Assembly: GCF_042668085.1 (NCBI RefSeq)
Contig: NZ_JBHVBO010000172.1
Coordinates: forward strand, 1-8,695
DNA from: Isoptericola sp042668085
GTDB lineage: Bacteria; Actinomycetota; Actinomycetes; Actinomycetales; Cellulomonadaceae
Reading direction: 5' to 3'
Length of the DNA stretch: 8,695 bases
Shown: one piece after another, positions 1 to 5,577 of the stretch
Numbering within the stretch: the stretch's first letter is position 1
Layout of the letters: the number at the start of each line of letters is the position of its first letter
Notes under the pieces: generated by a model
The model's database searches: none
The model's input: the letters and a program-made list of their open reading frames with translations, nothing else
What the model was told of the DNA's origin: nothing
Translations under genes and position numbers: made by a program

Positions 1-67
1 ACCGCGGCCGGGCGGGCTCGACCGCGTCCGGGCCCGGCTGCCCGGCGCCCCTGTCGGAGGTCGCCGC

Positions 68-82
68 TACGGTCCCGGCATG
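68..82 (+). promoter_or_regulatory. Candidate leaderless promoter (-10 TACGGT) for the exonuclease gene
   Basis: The hexamer TACGGT at 68-73 fits the actinobacterial -10 pattern TANNNT and sits six bases before the ATG at 80. That places a transcription start at or next to the A of the start codon. No Shine-Dalgarno lies at a normal distance: the only GGAGG, at 56-60, ends 19 bases before the ATG. I see no convincing -35. The reading frame is open back to the window edge, so a start outside the window cannot be excluded. The rest of positions 1-67 shows nothing I can identify. Confidence 0.4.
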
Positions 83-1888
83 CCGAGCACCACCCCGTCC
101 CCGACGCGCAGCACCGCGCTCCAGCCGTCGTTCGAGGACCTCGGCACCGCCCTGCGGGACGTCACCTTCGTCGTCGTCGACCTCGAGACGACCGGCGGGC
201 GGGCCGCCGACGGCGGCATCACGGAGATCGGCGCGGTCAAGGTCCGCGGCGGCGAGGTGCTCGGCGAGCTGCAGTCGCTCGTCAACCCCGGGCACCCGGT
301 GCCGGCGTTCGTCGCCCGGCTCACGGGCATCACGACGGCCATGGTCGCCACCGCTCCCCCGATCGAGCTCGTCCTGCCGAGCTTCCTGGAGTTCGCGCGC
401 GACGCCGTGCTGGTCGCGCACAACGCGCCGTTCGACGTCGGCTTCCTGCGGGCGGCCTGCGACCGGCTCGGGTACGACTGGCCCGGGTTCCGGGTGGTCG
501 ACACCGTCCCCCTCGCGCGCCGCGTCGTCACCCGCGACGAGGCGCCGAACCACAAGCTGTCCACCCTGGCCGCGCTCTTCCGGGCGCGGGTGACTCCTGA
601 GCACCGCGCGCTGGCCGACGCGCGCGCGACCGTCGACGTGCTGCACGCCCTCCTGGAGCGCATGGCACCCCTGGGCATCACCCACCTGGAGGACCTCGCC
701 GGCGCCGCCGACCCCGTGCCGCCGGACGTGCGCCGCAAACGGACGCTCGCCGACGGCCTGCCCGAGGCCCCGGGCGTGTACCTCTTCCGCGGCCCCGGGG
801 ACGAGGTCCTGTACGTCGGCACGTCGACGAACCTCCGCAAGCGGGTGCGGTCGTACTTCACGGCCGCCGAGAAGCGCGGCCGCATCACCGAGATGGTGCG
901 GATCGCGCACGCCGTCACCCCCGTGGTCTGCGCGACGCCGCTCGAGGCGTCGGTGCGCGAGCTGCGGCTCATCGCCGAGCACGCCCCGCGCTACAACCGG
1001 CGCTCCAAGCACCCCGAGCGCCAGTCGTGGGTGCGCCTCACGGACGAGGCCTACCCCCGGCTGTCGGTGGTGCGCGACGTCCGCGCCGGGACGCCGCACA
1101 TCGGCCCGTTCACGTCCCGGCAGGCCGCGCTGGCCGCCGTCGAGGCGGTCCACGACGCCCTCCCCCTGCGTCAGTGCACGCCGCGGCTCCCCCGCGTCGC
1201 ACGGACGGCCGGCAGCCCCTGCGCCCTCGCCGGGATGGGCCGCTGCTCCGCGCCGTGCACGGCGACCGGCTCGGCCGACGACGGGTACGACGCCGTCGCG
1301 GCCGCGGCACGCACGGCGCTCACGTCCGACCCCTCCGCCGTCGTGGACACCCTCGCCGCTCGGGTGGGTCGGCTCGCGGCCCAGGAACGGTTCGAGGAAG
1401 CCGGCACGGTGACCCGCCGGCTGCGGGCGTTCGTCCAGGGCGCGGCGCGCGCCCAACGGCTGGACCCCGTCGCCCGGTGCGCCGAGCTCGTCGCCGCGCG
1501 GCCCACCCCCGCGGGCGGCTGGGAGCTCGTCGTGGTGAAGCACGCGCGGCTCGCCGCCACCGCCGTGACCGGTCCCGACGAGGACCCGCTGCCCGTCGTC
1601 GACGCCCTGCGCGCGACGGCGGAGGTCGTCGCCCCGCCCGTGGCGCCCGCGCCCGCGTGCCATCCCGAGGAGGCCGCCCTCGTGCTGGCCTGGCTGGAGG
1701 AGCCGGGAGTCCGGCTGGTGCACGTGAGCGACCCCTGGACGTGCCCGGTGCGCTCCGCCGCCGCGCACGCCGACCTCGGCGCCGTCGCCACGACCGTCGC
1801 CCGCCTCTGGGCCGGTCCGGGCATGGACGACGAGACGGCCGAGCACGTCACCGACCCGCCGCCGGTGGCTACGATGACGGCATGCTGA
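80..1888 (+). CDS. DEDDh exonuclease fused to a UvrC-like GIY-YIG nuclease domain
   Basis: Predicted 602-residue cytoplasmic nuclease, probably in DNA repair. Residues 28-195 are a DnaQ/epsilon-type 3'-5' exonuclease with the DEDDh set visible: D34 and E36 in VVDLETTG, D119 in HNAPFD, H175 and D180 in HRALADA. Residues 228-310 are a GIY-YIG nuclease like the UvrC N-terminus: GVY at 232-234, YVG at 245-247, R255, Y259, catalytic E294 and N306. Cysteines 366, 381, 389 and 393 follow the UvrC cysteine-cluster pattern. Residues about 428-452 resemble a UVR (UvrB-interacting) helical hairpin. The UvrC RNase H-like endonuclease and helix-hairpin-helix domains are absent, and residues 457-602 are divergent. 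The same fusion is known in Actinobacteria (M. tuberculosis Rv2191 type), so this is a normal family member and not a broken uvrC. The ATG at 80 follows a -10-like hexamer and lacks a close ribosome site. The stop overlaps the next gene by 7 bases. The biochemical role is inferred from homology. Confidence 0.93.
   Translation: MPSTTPSPTRSTALQPSFEDLGTALRDVTFVVVDLETTGGRAADGGITEIGAVKVRGGEVLGELQSLVNPGHPVPAFVARLTGITTAMVATAPPIELVLPSFLEFARDAVLVAHNAPFDVGFLRAACDRLGYDWPGFRVVDTVPLARRVVTRDEAPNHKLSTLAALFRARVTPEHRALADARATVDVLHALLERMAPLGITHLEDLAGAADPVPPDVRRKRTLADGLPEAPGVYLFRGPGDEVLYVGTSTNLRKRVRSYFTAAEKRGRITEMVRIAHAVTPVVCATPLEASVRELRLIAEHAPRYNRRSKHPERQSWVRLTDEAYPRLSVVRDVRAGTPHIGPFTSRQAALAAVEAVHDALPLRQCTPRLPRVARTAGSPCALAGMGRCSAPCTATGSADDGYDAVAAAARTALTSDPSAVVDTLAARVGRLAAQERFEEAGTVTRRLRAFVQGAARAQRLDPVARCAELVAARPTPAGGWELVVVKHARLAATAVTGPDEDPLPVVDALRATAEVVAPPVAPAPACHPEEAALVLAWLEEPGVRLVHVSDPWTCPVRSAAAHADLGAVATTVARLWAGPGMDDETAEHVTDPPPVATMTAC
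1870..1884 (+). promoter_or_regulatory. Candidate internal leaderless promoter (-10 TACGAT) for the Lrp-domain gene
   Basis: TACGAT at 1870-1875 matches TANNNT and lies six bases before the ATG at 1882, inside the last codons of the exonuclease gene. A weak -35-like GTCACC at 1847-1852 is 17 bases upstream (three of six match TTGACA). No purine-rich ribosome site precedes the ATG. The small gene could therefore be read both by coupling to the upstream gene and from its own leaderless transcript. Confidence 0.45.
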
Positions 1889-2163
1889 CCGCGATCGTGC
1901 TCATCGACACCGAGGCCGACCAGATCCCCGAGGTCGCCACCAAGGTCACCGACCTCAAGGGAGTCAGCGAGGTCTACTCCGTCACCGGCAAGGCCGACCT
2001 GGTCGCCATGGTGCGCGTGCGGGAGCACGAGGAGCTCGCCGACGTCATCGCCGACGGGATCAGCAAGGTGCCCGGCGTGGTGCGCACCGAGACGCTCATC
2101 GCGTTCCGCACCTACTCGAACGTCGACCTCGAGCAGGCGTTCGCCCTCGGCCTGGACGACTGA
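1882..2163 (+). CDS. Stand-alone Lrp/AsnC ligand-binding (RAM) domain protein
   Basis: This 93-residue protein is a single alpha-beta AsnC/Lrp effector-binding domain without the N-terminal helix-turn-helix of full regulators. The family pattern is clear: a beta strand MLTAIVLIDT, an EVATKV helix, the GVSEVYSVTGKADLVAMVRV strand-turn-strand, a second helix around EELADVIADGI, then PGVVRTETLIAF. Such small proteins form dimers or higher ring-like assemblies and bind amino acids or related small ligands. With no DNA-binding part, any regulatory effect would need a partner. The ATG is fixed by the complete first strand and overlaps the exonuclease stop in ATGCTGA. It is convergent with trpD, whose stop lies 40 bases away. 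A link to tryptophan or amino-acid sensing is tempting from position alone but is not shown by the sequence. Confidence 0.9.
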   Translation: MLTAIVLIDTEADQIPEVATKVTDLKGVSEVYSVTGKADLVAMVRVREHEELADVIADGISKVPGVVRTETLIAFRTYSNVDLEQAFALGLDD

Positions 2164-2170
2164 GCGGGCG

Positions 2171-2198
2171 GCTGATCGGACGACTGAGGCCGGTCAGC
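2171..2198. terminator. Hairpin between convergent Lrp-domain gene and trpD
   Basis: GCTGATCGG (2171-2179) pairs with CCGGTCAGC (2190-2198): nine pairs including one G-U on the plus-strand RNA, with a 10-base loop. It fills most of the 39-base gap between the two convergent stops and could act in both directions. There is no T tract on either side, which is usual for high-GC actinobacteria. An alternative pairing GACTGA (2182-2187) with TCAGTC (2203-2208) overlaps it and is shorter. Confidence 0.5.
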
Positions 2199-2202
2199 GG
2201 CG

Positions 2203-3270
2203 TCAGTCCCCGGTGGCCGCGACCCAGCCGTCGAGCACGCGGACCGCTCCGCCCTCGTCGACGCTGCGGGCGGCGAGCTCCATGCCCGCGGCCAGCCGCT
2301 CGGCGAGCGAGCCCCGGCCGGTCCCCGGCAGGCTCCCGTCGGCGACGAGGCCCGCGGCGGCGTTGAGGAGCACGGTCTCGCGCACCGGTCCCCTGTCGGT
2401 CCCGTCGAGCACCCGGCGCGCCACGCCCGCGTTGTGGGCCGCGTCGCCCCCTCGGAGGTCGGCGACCTCGATGCGCTGCAGGCCGAGGTCCGTCGCGGCG
2501 TCGAGCCGCTGCTCGACGACCGTGCCGCCGCGCACCTCCCACACCGTGGTGCCCGCGGTGGCCGCGAGCTCGTCGAGCCCGTCGTCGCCCCGGAACACCA
2601 GCGCGTCCGTCCCGCGGCTCGCGAACACCCCGGCCATGAGCGGCGCCATGCGCGCGTCGGCGCAGCCGACGGCCGTCGCACCGGGCTGCGCGGGGTTGGT
2701 CAGCGGGCCGAGGAAGTTGAACGCGGTGGCGATGCCGAGGTCGCGCCGGGCCACGCCGGCGTGCCGCATCGACGGGTGGAACAGTCCCGCGAAGCAGAAG
2801 GTGATGCCGACCTCCTCGGCGAGGGCCGCGACCCGTGCGGGCGCCTGGTCGAGACGGATCCCGAGCGCTTCCAGCACGTCCGCCGAGCCGGAGGACGAGG
2901 ACGCCGCGCGGTTGCCGTGCTTGACCACCCGCAGCCCGGCCCCCGCGATCACGACCGCCGCCATCGTGGACACGTTGACCGTGTGGTGCCGGTCGCCGCC
3001 CGTGCCGACGATGTCCACCGTGCGCCCCGGGACCTCGATCCGCGTGGCGTGCGCGAGCATCGCGTCGGCGAGCCCCGTGAGCTCCGCCGCCGTCTCGCCC
3101 TTGGCCCGGAGCCCGACGAGGAAGCCGGCCAGGCGCGTCGGGGGGACCTCGCCCGACATGACCTCGTCCATGGCCCAGGCCGTCTCGGCGGCGGTCAGGT
3201 CGCGCCCGGCGACCAGCTCGGTGAGGATGCCGGGCCAGGTGAGGTCGGAGGCCGGGTCGGTGGAGGCCAC
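2203..3270 (-). CDS. trpD: Anthranilate phosphoribosyltransferase
   Basis: Transfers the phosphoribosyl group of PRPP to anthranilate, the second committed step of tryptophan synthesis, in the cytoplasm. The 355-residue protein has the usual family length and is complete. Residues 1-75 are the helical N-terminal part. The PRPP-binding motif GTGGD is at 89-93, NVST at 99-102, KHGNR at 117-121 and GSADVLEALG at 128-137. FHPSMRH at 164-170 and FNFLGPLTNP at 184-193 complete the core, and D233-E234 fit the metal-binding acidic pair. Residue 162 is Gly where many relatives have Pro (AP..HPAM). The GTG start at 3270 has AAGGGA-type purines five bases upstream on the minus strand (3276-3280). The gene stands apart from other trp genes, as often in Actinobacteria, and lies 61 bases downstream of the receiver gene on the same strand, so the two may share a transcript. 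In M. tuberculosis trpD is also found opposite ctaE. Confidence 0.97.
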   Translation of the reverse strand: MASTDPASDLTWPGILTELVAGRDLTAAETAWAMDEVMSGEVPPTRLAGFLVGLRAKGETAAELTGLADAMLAHATRIEVPGRTVDIVGTGGDRHHTVNVSTMAAVVIAGAGLRVVKHGNRAASSSSGSADVLEALGIRLDQAPARVAALAEEVGITFCFAGLFHPSMRHAGVARRDLGIATAFNFLGPLTNPAQPGATAVGCADARMAPLMAGVFASRGTDALVFRGDDGLDELAATAGTTVWEVRGGTVVEQRLDAATDLGLQRIEVADLRGGDAAHNAGVARRVLDGTDRGPVRETVLLNAAAGLVADGSLPGTGRGSLAERLAAGMELAARSVDEGGAVRVLDGWVAATGD

Positions 3271-3331
3271 GGTGGTCCCTTCGGTTCGGAGCCGGCACCC
3301 TCCGACAGGGCGTGGGCGGCCCCGCGGCGGG

Positions 3332-3808
3332 TCAGGCGGCTGCGGTCAGGAAGCCGGCCACGGTGCGCTGCAGCTCGATCGCGTCGAGCGGCCTCGGCAC
3401 CACGGCGTCGGCGAGCGACCACGATGCTAGCCATCCGTCGTCCGGCCTGCCGGTGAGGACCACGACCGGCGGGCAGCGGTACACCTCGTTCTTGAGCTGG
3501 CGGCACAGCCCCATGCCGCCGGACCTGTCCGCCTCGCCGTCCAGCACGAGCAGGTCCCACCCGCCGCGGTCGGCCGCGGCGATCAGCGCCGCCGGCGTCG
3601 CGACCTCCGCCCACGCGATCTCCGGGGCGTGCGCACGCAGGCGCGGGCCGACGGCCGTCCGCACGTGGGCGCGGACGGTCCGGTCGTCACTGTAGAGCAG
3701 GACGCGCGGCCCCCGGGCCGCCGGGCCCGTGCGGGCCGTCGGGGCGATCGCGCCGGTCAGGCTGGTCGCGCTGGTCGTCGGGTCCCTCTGGTCCGTCTGA
3801 TCTGTCAA
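3332..3808 (-). CDS. Single-domain response-regulator-like (receiver) protein
   Basis: A 158-residue protein with a Thr/Pro/Ala-rich, probably disordered N-terminus (1-33) and one receiver-like domain (about 34-156). RVLLYSDD at 35-42 supplies the acidic pair D41-D42, WDLLVLD at 84-90 ends in the likely phospho-acceptor D90, and VVVLTG at 115-120 supplies T119. The near-invariant Lys of the KP motif is replaced by Arg (VPRPLD, R139). No output domain follows, so any signal must pass to a partner protein, and the Arg raises the possibility that phosphorylation is altered or lost. The TTG start is chosen because GGGGAG lies eight bases before it, no ATG or GTG occurs in frame before the first receiver strand is complete, and the frame upstream (open towards 4432) does not look like protein. 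No histidine kinase is nearby. The gene precedes trpD and is divergent from ctaE. Its function is unknown. Confidence 0.8.
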   Translation of the reverse strand: MTDQTDQRDPTTSATSLTGAIAPTARTGPAARGPRVLLYSDDRTVRAHVRTAVGPRLRAHAPEIAWAEVATPAALIAAADRGGWDLLVLDGEADRSGGMGLCRQLKNEVYRCPPVVVLTGRPDDGWLASWSLADAVVPRPLDAIELQRTVAGFLTAAA

Positions 3809-3816
3809 CGTTCTGG

Positions 3817-3822
3817 CTCCCC
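3817..3822 (-). promoter_or_regulatory. Ribosome binding site deciding the TTG start of the receiver gene
   Basis: On the minus strand this reads GGGGAG and stands eight bases before TTG at 3808-3806. It is the main reason to accept a TTG start rather than a longer or later one. Confidence 0.6.
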
Positions 3823-3854
3823 TTCGCGGACGTGCACGGCACCGGGCACGGACA

Positions 3855-3891
3855 CGACGTCCGGCACCCGCACCGCGGCCGTCGGACGTCG
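3855..3891. repeat. Perfect 9-base inverted repeat in the leader of the receiver gene
   Basis: CGACGTCCG (3855-3863) and CGGACGTCG (3883-3891) are exact reverse complements separated by 19 bases. Each arm contains the palindrome GACGTC, so the arms also act as a direct repeat of that hexamer. The repeat lies 47-83 bases upstream of the receiver gene's start. It could be an operator for a dimeric regulator or an RNA hairpin in the leader. The regulator is unknown. Confidence 0.5.
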
Positions 3892-3983
3892 ACGTTTGCT
3901 GGCATCGTGGCACACACGCGTCACCTCGGGCAGGTGCCGAACGTGGTCTTTTACTGGCACTCTCCATCGATCCGTCACCTCGT

Positions 3984-3999
3984 AGTGGCGGAGTGGCGA
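3984..3999 (+). repeat. Tandem imperfect octamer AGTGGCGG/AGTGGCGA
   Basis: Two head-to-tail copies of AGTGGCG plus one base, about 87-102 bases upstream of the ctaE start, in the less GC-rich part of the gap. Direct repeats at this position can be activator sites, but two short copies may also be chance. Confidence 0.3.
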
Positions 4000-4072
4000 G
4001 TTTCCGCAGATTCTGTGCACATCGACTTCGCGCCCGGCCCGCCCGAGTGGCTCGAACCGGCCGTATGTCGGC

Positions 4073-4088
4073 CATAATGGCTGACGTG
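4073..4088 (+). promoter_or_regulatory. Candidate leaderless promoter (-10 CATAAT) for ctaE
   Basis: CATAAT at 4073-4078 matches the TATAAT consensus in five of six positions and is followed by seven bases and then GTG at 4086, so the transcript would begin at the start codon. None of the three in-frame starts here (4065, 4077, 4086) has a Shine-Dalgarno. The two ATGs would lie upstream of the predicted transcript start. A -35 is weak at best (TCGAAC near 4052). Confidence 0.5.
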
Positions 4089-4730
4089 TCGACCGCAACG
4101 GCTGCTGCCCCCCATGCCCACCAGCACGTGAGCGTCAACCGTCCGAACCCCGTGTCGGTCGGGACGATCGTCTGGCTCGCGAGCGAGCTCATGTTCTTCG
4201 CCGGCCTCTTCGCGATGTACTTCACCGTCCGGTCGGTGATGCCCGAGGCGGAGTGGGCCGCGCAGGCGGACAAGCTCAACATCACCTTCTCGACGATCAA
4301 CACCACCGTGCTGGTGCTGTCGTCGGTGACCTGCCAGATGGGCGTGTGGGCCGCCGAGCGGTTCAAGCCGGTGCGCTCCGGCTCCCTGCTGCAGGTGAAC
4401 AAGTGGGGCATGCACGAGTGGATGACCCTCACCTACCTCATGGGCGCGTTCTTCATCGGCGGCCAGATCTTCGAGTACACCGAGCTGGTGCACGAGGGCC
4501 TGACCATCTCGTCCAGCCCGTACGGCTCGGTCTTCTACCTGACCACCGGCTTCCACGGCCTCCACGTGCTGGGCGGGCTCATCGCCTTCCTGTTCCTCCT
4601 GGGCCGCTCGTTCGCCGCCAAGAACTTCGGCCACCACGAGGCCACCACCGCCATCGTCACGTCCTACTACTGGCACTTCGTCGACGTGGTGTGGATCGCC
4701 CTCTTCGCCGTCATCTACCTCCTGCGCTGA
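4086..4730 (+). CDS. ctaE: Cytochrome c oxidase (aa3) subunit III
   Basis: Membrane subunit III of the haem-copper oxidase that reduces oxygen to water at the cytoplasmic membrane. The predicted 214-residue form has five hydrophobic segments (about 26-47, 70-90, 112-131, 150-173, 195-213), the short actinobacterial type lacking the first two helices of the seven-helix form. Family motifs are SELMFF with the conserved Glu at 34, GFHGLHVLGG with H157 and H160, and YYWHFVDVVWIALF with H197 and D200 near the C-terminus. The start is placed at GTG 4086, giving an N-terminus MSTATAAAPH, because a -10-like hexamer ends seven bases upstream. ATG codons at 4065 and 4077 would add seven or three residues and are less likely. 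It heads the ctaE-qcrCAB cluster; oxidase subunits I and II are not in the window. A 67-base gap with a hairpin separates it from qcrC. Confidence 0.96.
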   Translation: MSTATAAAPHAHQHVSVNRPNPVSVGTIVWLASELMFFAGLFAMYFTVRSVMPEAEWAAQADKLNITFSTINTTVLVLSSVTCQMGVWAAERFKPVRSGSLLQVNKWGMHEWMTLTYLMGAFFIGGQIFEYTELVHEGLTISSSPYGSVFYLTTGFHGLHVLGGLIAFLFLLGRSFAAKNFGHHEATTAIVTSYYWHFVDVVWIALFAVIYLLR

Positions 4731-4738
4731 ACCCCCCG

Positions 4739-4756
4739 GCCGGCGTCGCCGCCGGC
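4739..4756 (+). terminator. Hairpin between ctaE and qcrC (attenuator or processing site)
   Basis: GCCGGCG (4739-4745) and CGCCGGC (4750-4756) form a perfect seven-pair stem with a TCGC loop, nine bases after the ctaE stop codon. No T tract follows. Since ctaE and qcrCAB usually form one transcript in Actinobacteria, partial termination or an mRNA-stabilising or processing stem-loop is more likely than a full stop. Confidence 0.4.
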
Positions 4757-4797
4757 ACTGACCCTGCACCTTCGATCTGCGAGACGAGGATCATTTC

Positions 4798-5577
4798 GTG
4801 AAGGCACTCGCCGCCCGCAGGCACCACCGGTTCGCGCCGGTCGTGCTGTTGCTGCTGGCGCTGCTGGTCACGGGCGGCGTCTACGCCGCCCTGGCCCCGA
4901 GCCCGGCCCAGGCCGACACCGCCAGCACCGCGGACATCGAGACCGGGAAGAAGCTCTTCCAGGCCAACTGCGCCACCTGCCACGGCCCGAACGCGGAGGG
5001 CACCACCGAGGCGCCGTCGCTCGTCGGCGTCGGTGCGGCCGCGGTCGACTTCCAGGTCTCCACCGGCCGGATGCCGATGCAGATGAACGGCCCCCAGGCC
5101 GAGGCCAAGCCCCGGCAGATGGACGAGGAGCAGACCGCCGCGCTCGCCGCGTACGTCGCGTCCCTCGGCGCCGGCCCGGCCATCCCCACCGACGAGCAGG
5201 TGGACGGGAGCAAGGGCGACCCGGCCAACGGCATGGCACTGTTCCGCACCAACTGCGCGATGTGCCACAACGCCGTCGGCGCCGGTGGCGCCCTCTCGGA
5301 GGGCAAGTTCGCGCCGCCGCTGTGGGACACCTCCGGCCGGAACGTGTACCAGGCCATGCTTACCGGCCCGCAGTCGATGCCGGTGTTCAACGACGCCAAC
5401 ATCACGCCCGAGGAGAAGCGCGACATCATCGCGTTCCTCGACGAGCAGGACCAGGGCTCGGCCGGCGGCCTCACCCTCGGCTCGCTCGGCCCGGTCAGCG
5501 AGGGCCTGTGGGCCTGGATCATCGGCATCGGCCTGATCATCGGCGGCGCTGTGTGGATCGGAGCGAAGTCCTCGTGA
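4798..5577 (+). CDS. qcrC: Di-heme cytochrome c subunit of the cytochrome bc1 complex
   Basis: Electron-transfer subunit of actinobacterial complex III, passing electrons from the Rieske centre to the aa3 oxidase without a soluble cytochrome c. The 259-residue protein has an N-terminal membrane anchor or signal-anchor (about 13-32), then two cytochrome c domains on the outer face of the membrane. The heme sites are CATCH (58-62) and CAMCH (153-157). Likely axial methionines lie in RMPMQM (92-96) and QSMPVF (194). A second hydrophobic segment (about 238-256) anchors the C-terminus. Two CXXCH sites in one anchored protein are the actinobacterial hallmark. The GTG start has CGAGGA (4785-4790) seven bases upstream and sits before a basic stretch leading into the anchor. 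The stop overlaps the qcrA start in GTGA, implying coupled translation. Confidence 0.97.
   Translation: MKALAARRHHRFAPVVLLLLALLVTGGVYAALAPSPAQADTASTADIETGKKLFQANCATCHGPNAEGTTEAPSLVGVGAAAVDFQVSTGRMPMQMNGPQAEAKPRQMDEEQTAALAAYVASLGAGPAIPTDEQVDGSKGDPANGMALFRTNCAMCHNAVGAGGALSEGKFAPPLWDTSGRNVYQAMLTGPQSMPVFNDANITPEEKRDIIAFLDEQDQGSAGGLTLGSLGPVSEGLWAWIIGIGLIIGGAVWIGAKSS

Larger units (their letters stand above)
3809..4085. other. Divergent intergenic region between the receiver gene and ctaE
   Basis: This 277-base gap should hold the promoters of both divergent transcripts. It contains a perfect 9-base inverted repeat (3855-3863 with 3883-3891), a small CACCT/AGGTG inverted repeat (3922-3936), a tandem imperfect octamer (3984-3999) and, at its right end, the candidate leaderless promoter of ctaE. 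The stretch around 3940-4020 is visibly less GC-rich than the flanking genes. I could not settle on a promoter for the minus-strand receiver gene. No coding sequence in the gap looks real. Confidence 0.7.

Noticed and set aside
56..60. GGAGG as ribosome site of the exonuclease gene
   Set aside because: It ends 19 bases before the ATG at 80, too far for normal initiation, and no in-frame ATG, GTG or TTG lies at the right distance from it.
1027..1881. Upstream extension of the Lrp-domain reading frame within the exonuclease gene
   Set aside because: The translation is Arg/Gly/Pro-rich shadow sequence; real family sequence begins at the ATG at 1882.
3922..3936. CACCT/AGGTG inverted repeat as an operator
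   Set aside because: Only five-base arms with a five-base spacer in GC-rich DNA; too short to support as a separate site.
4065..4085. ATG codons at 4065 and 4077 as ctaE starts
   Set aside because: Neither has a Shine-Dalgarno, and both lie upstream of the start predicted from the -10-like hexamer. They remain possible but less likely.
3809..4432. Long N-terminal extension of the receiver frame, reaching into ctaE antisense
   Set aside because: It runs antisense through the well-supported ctaE gene and shows no domain. The TTG with GGGGAG at 3817-3822 gives a normal-sized protein.
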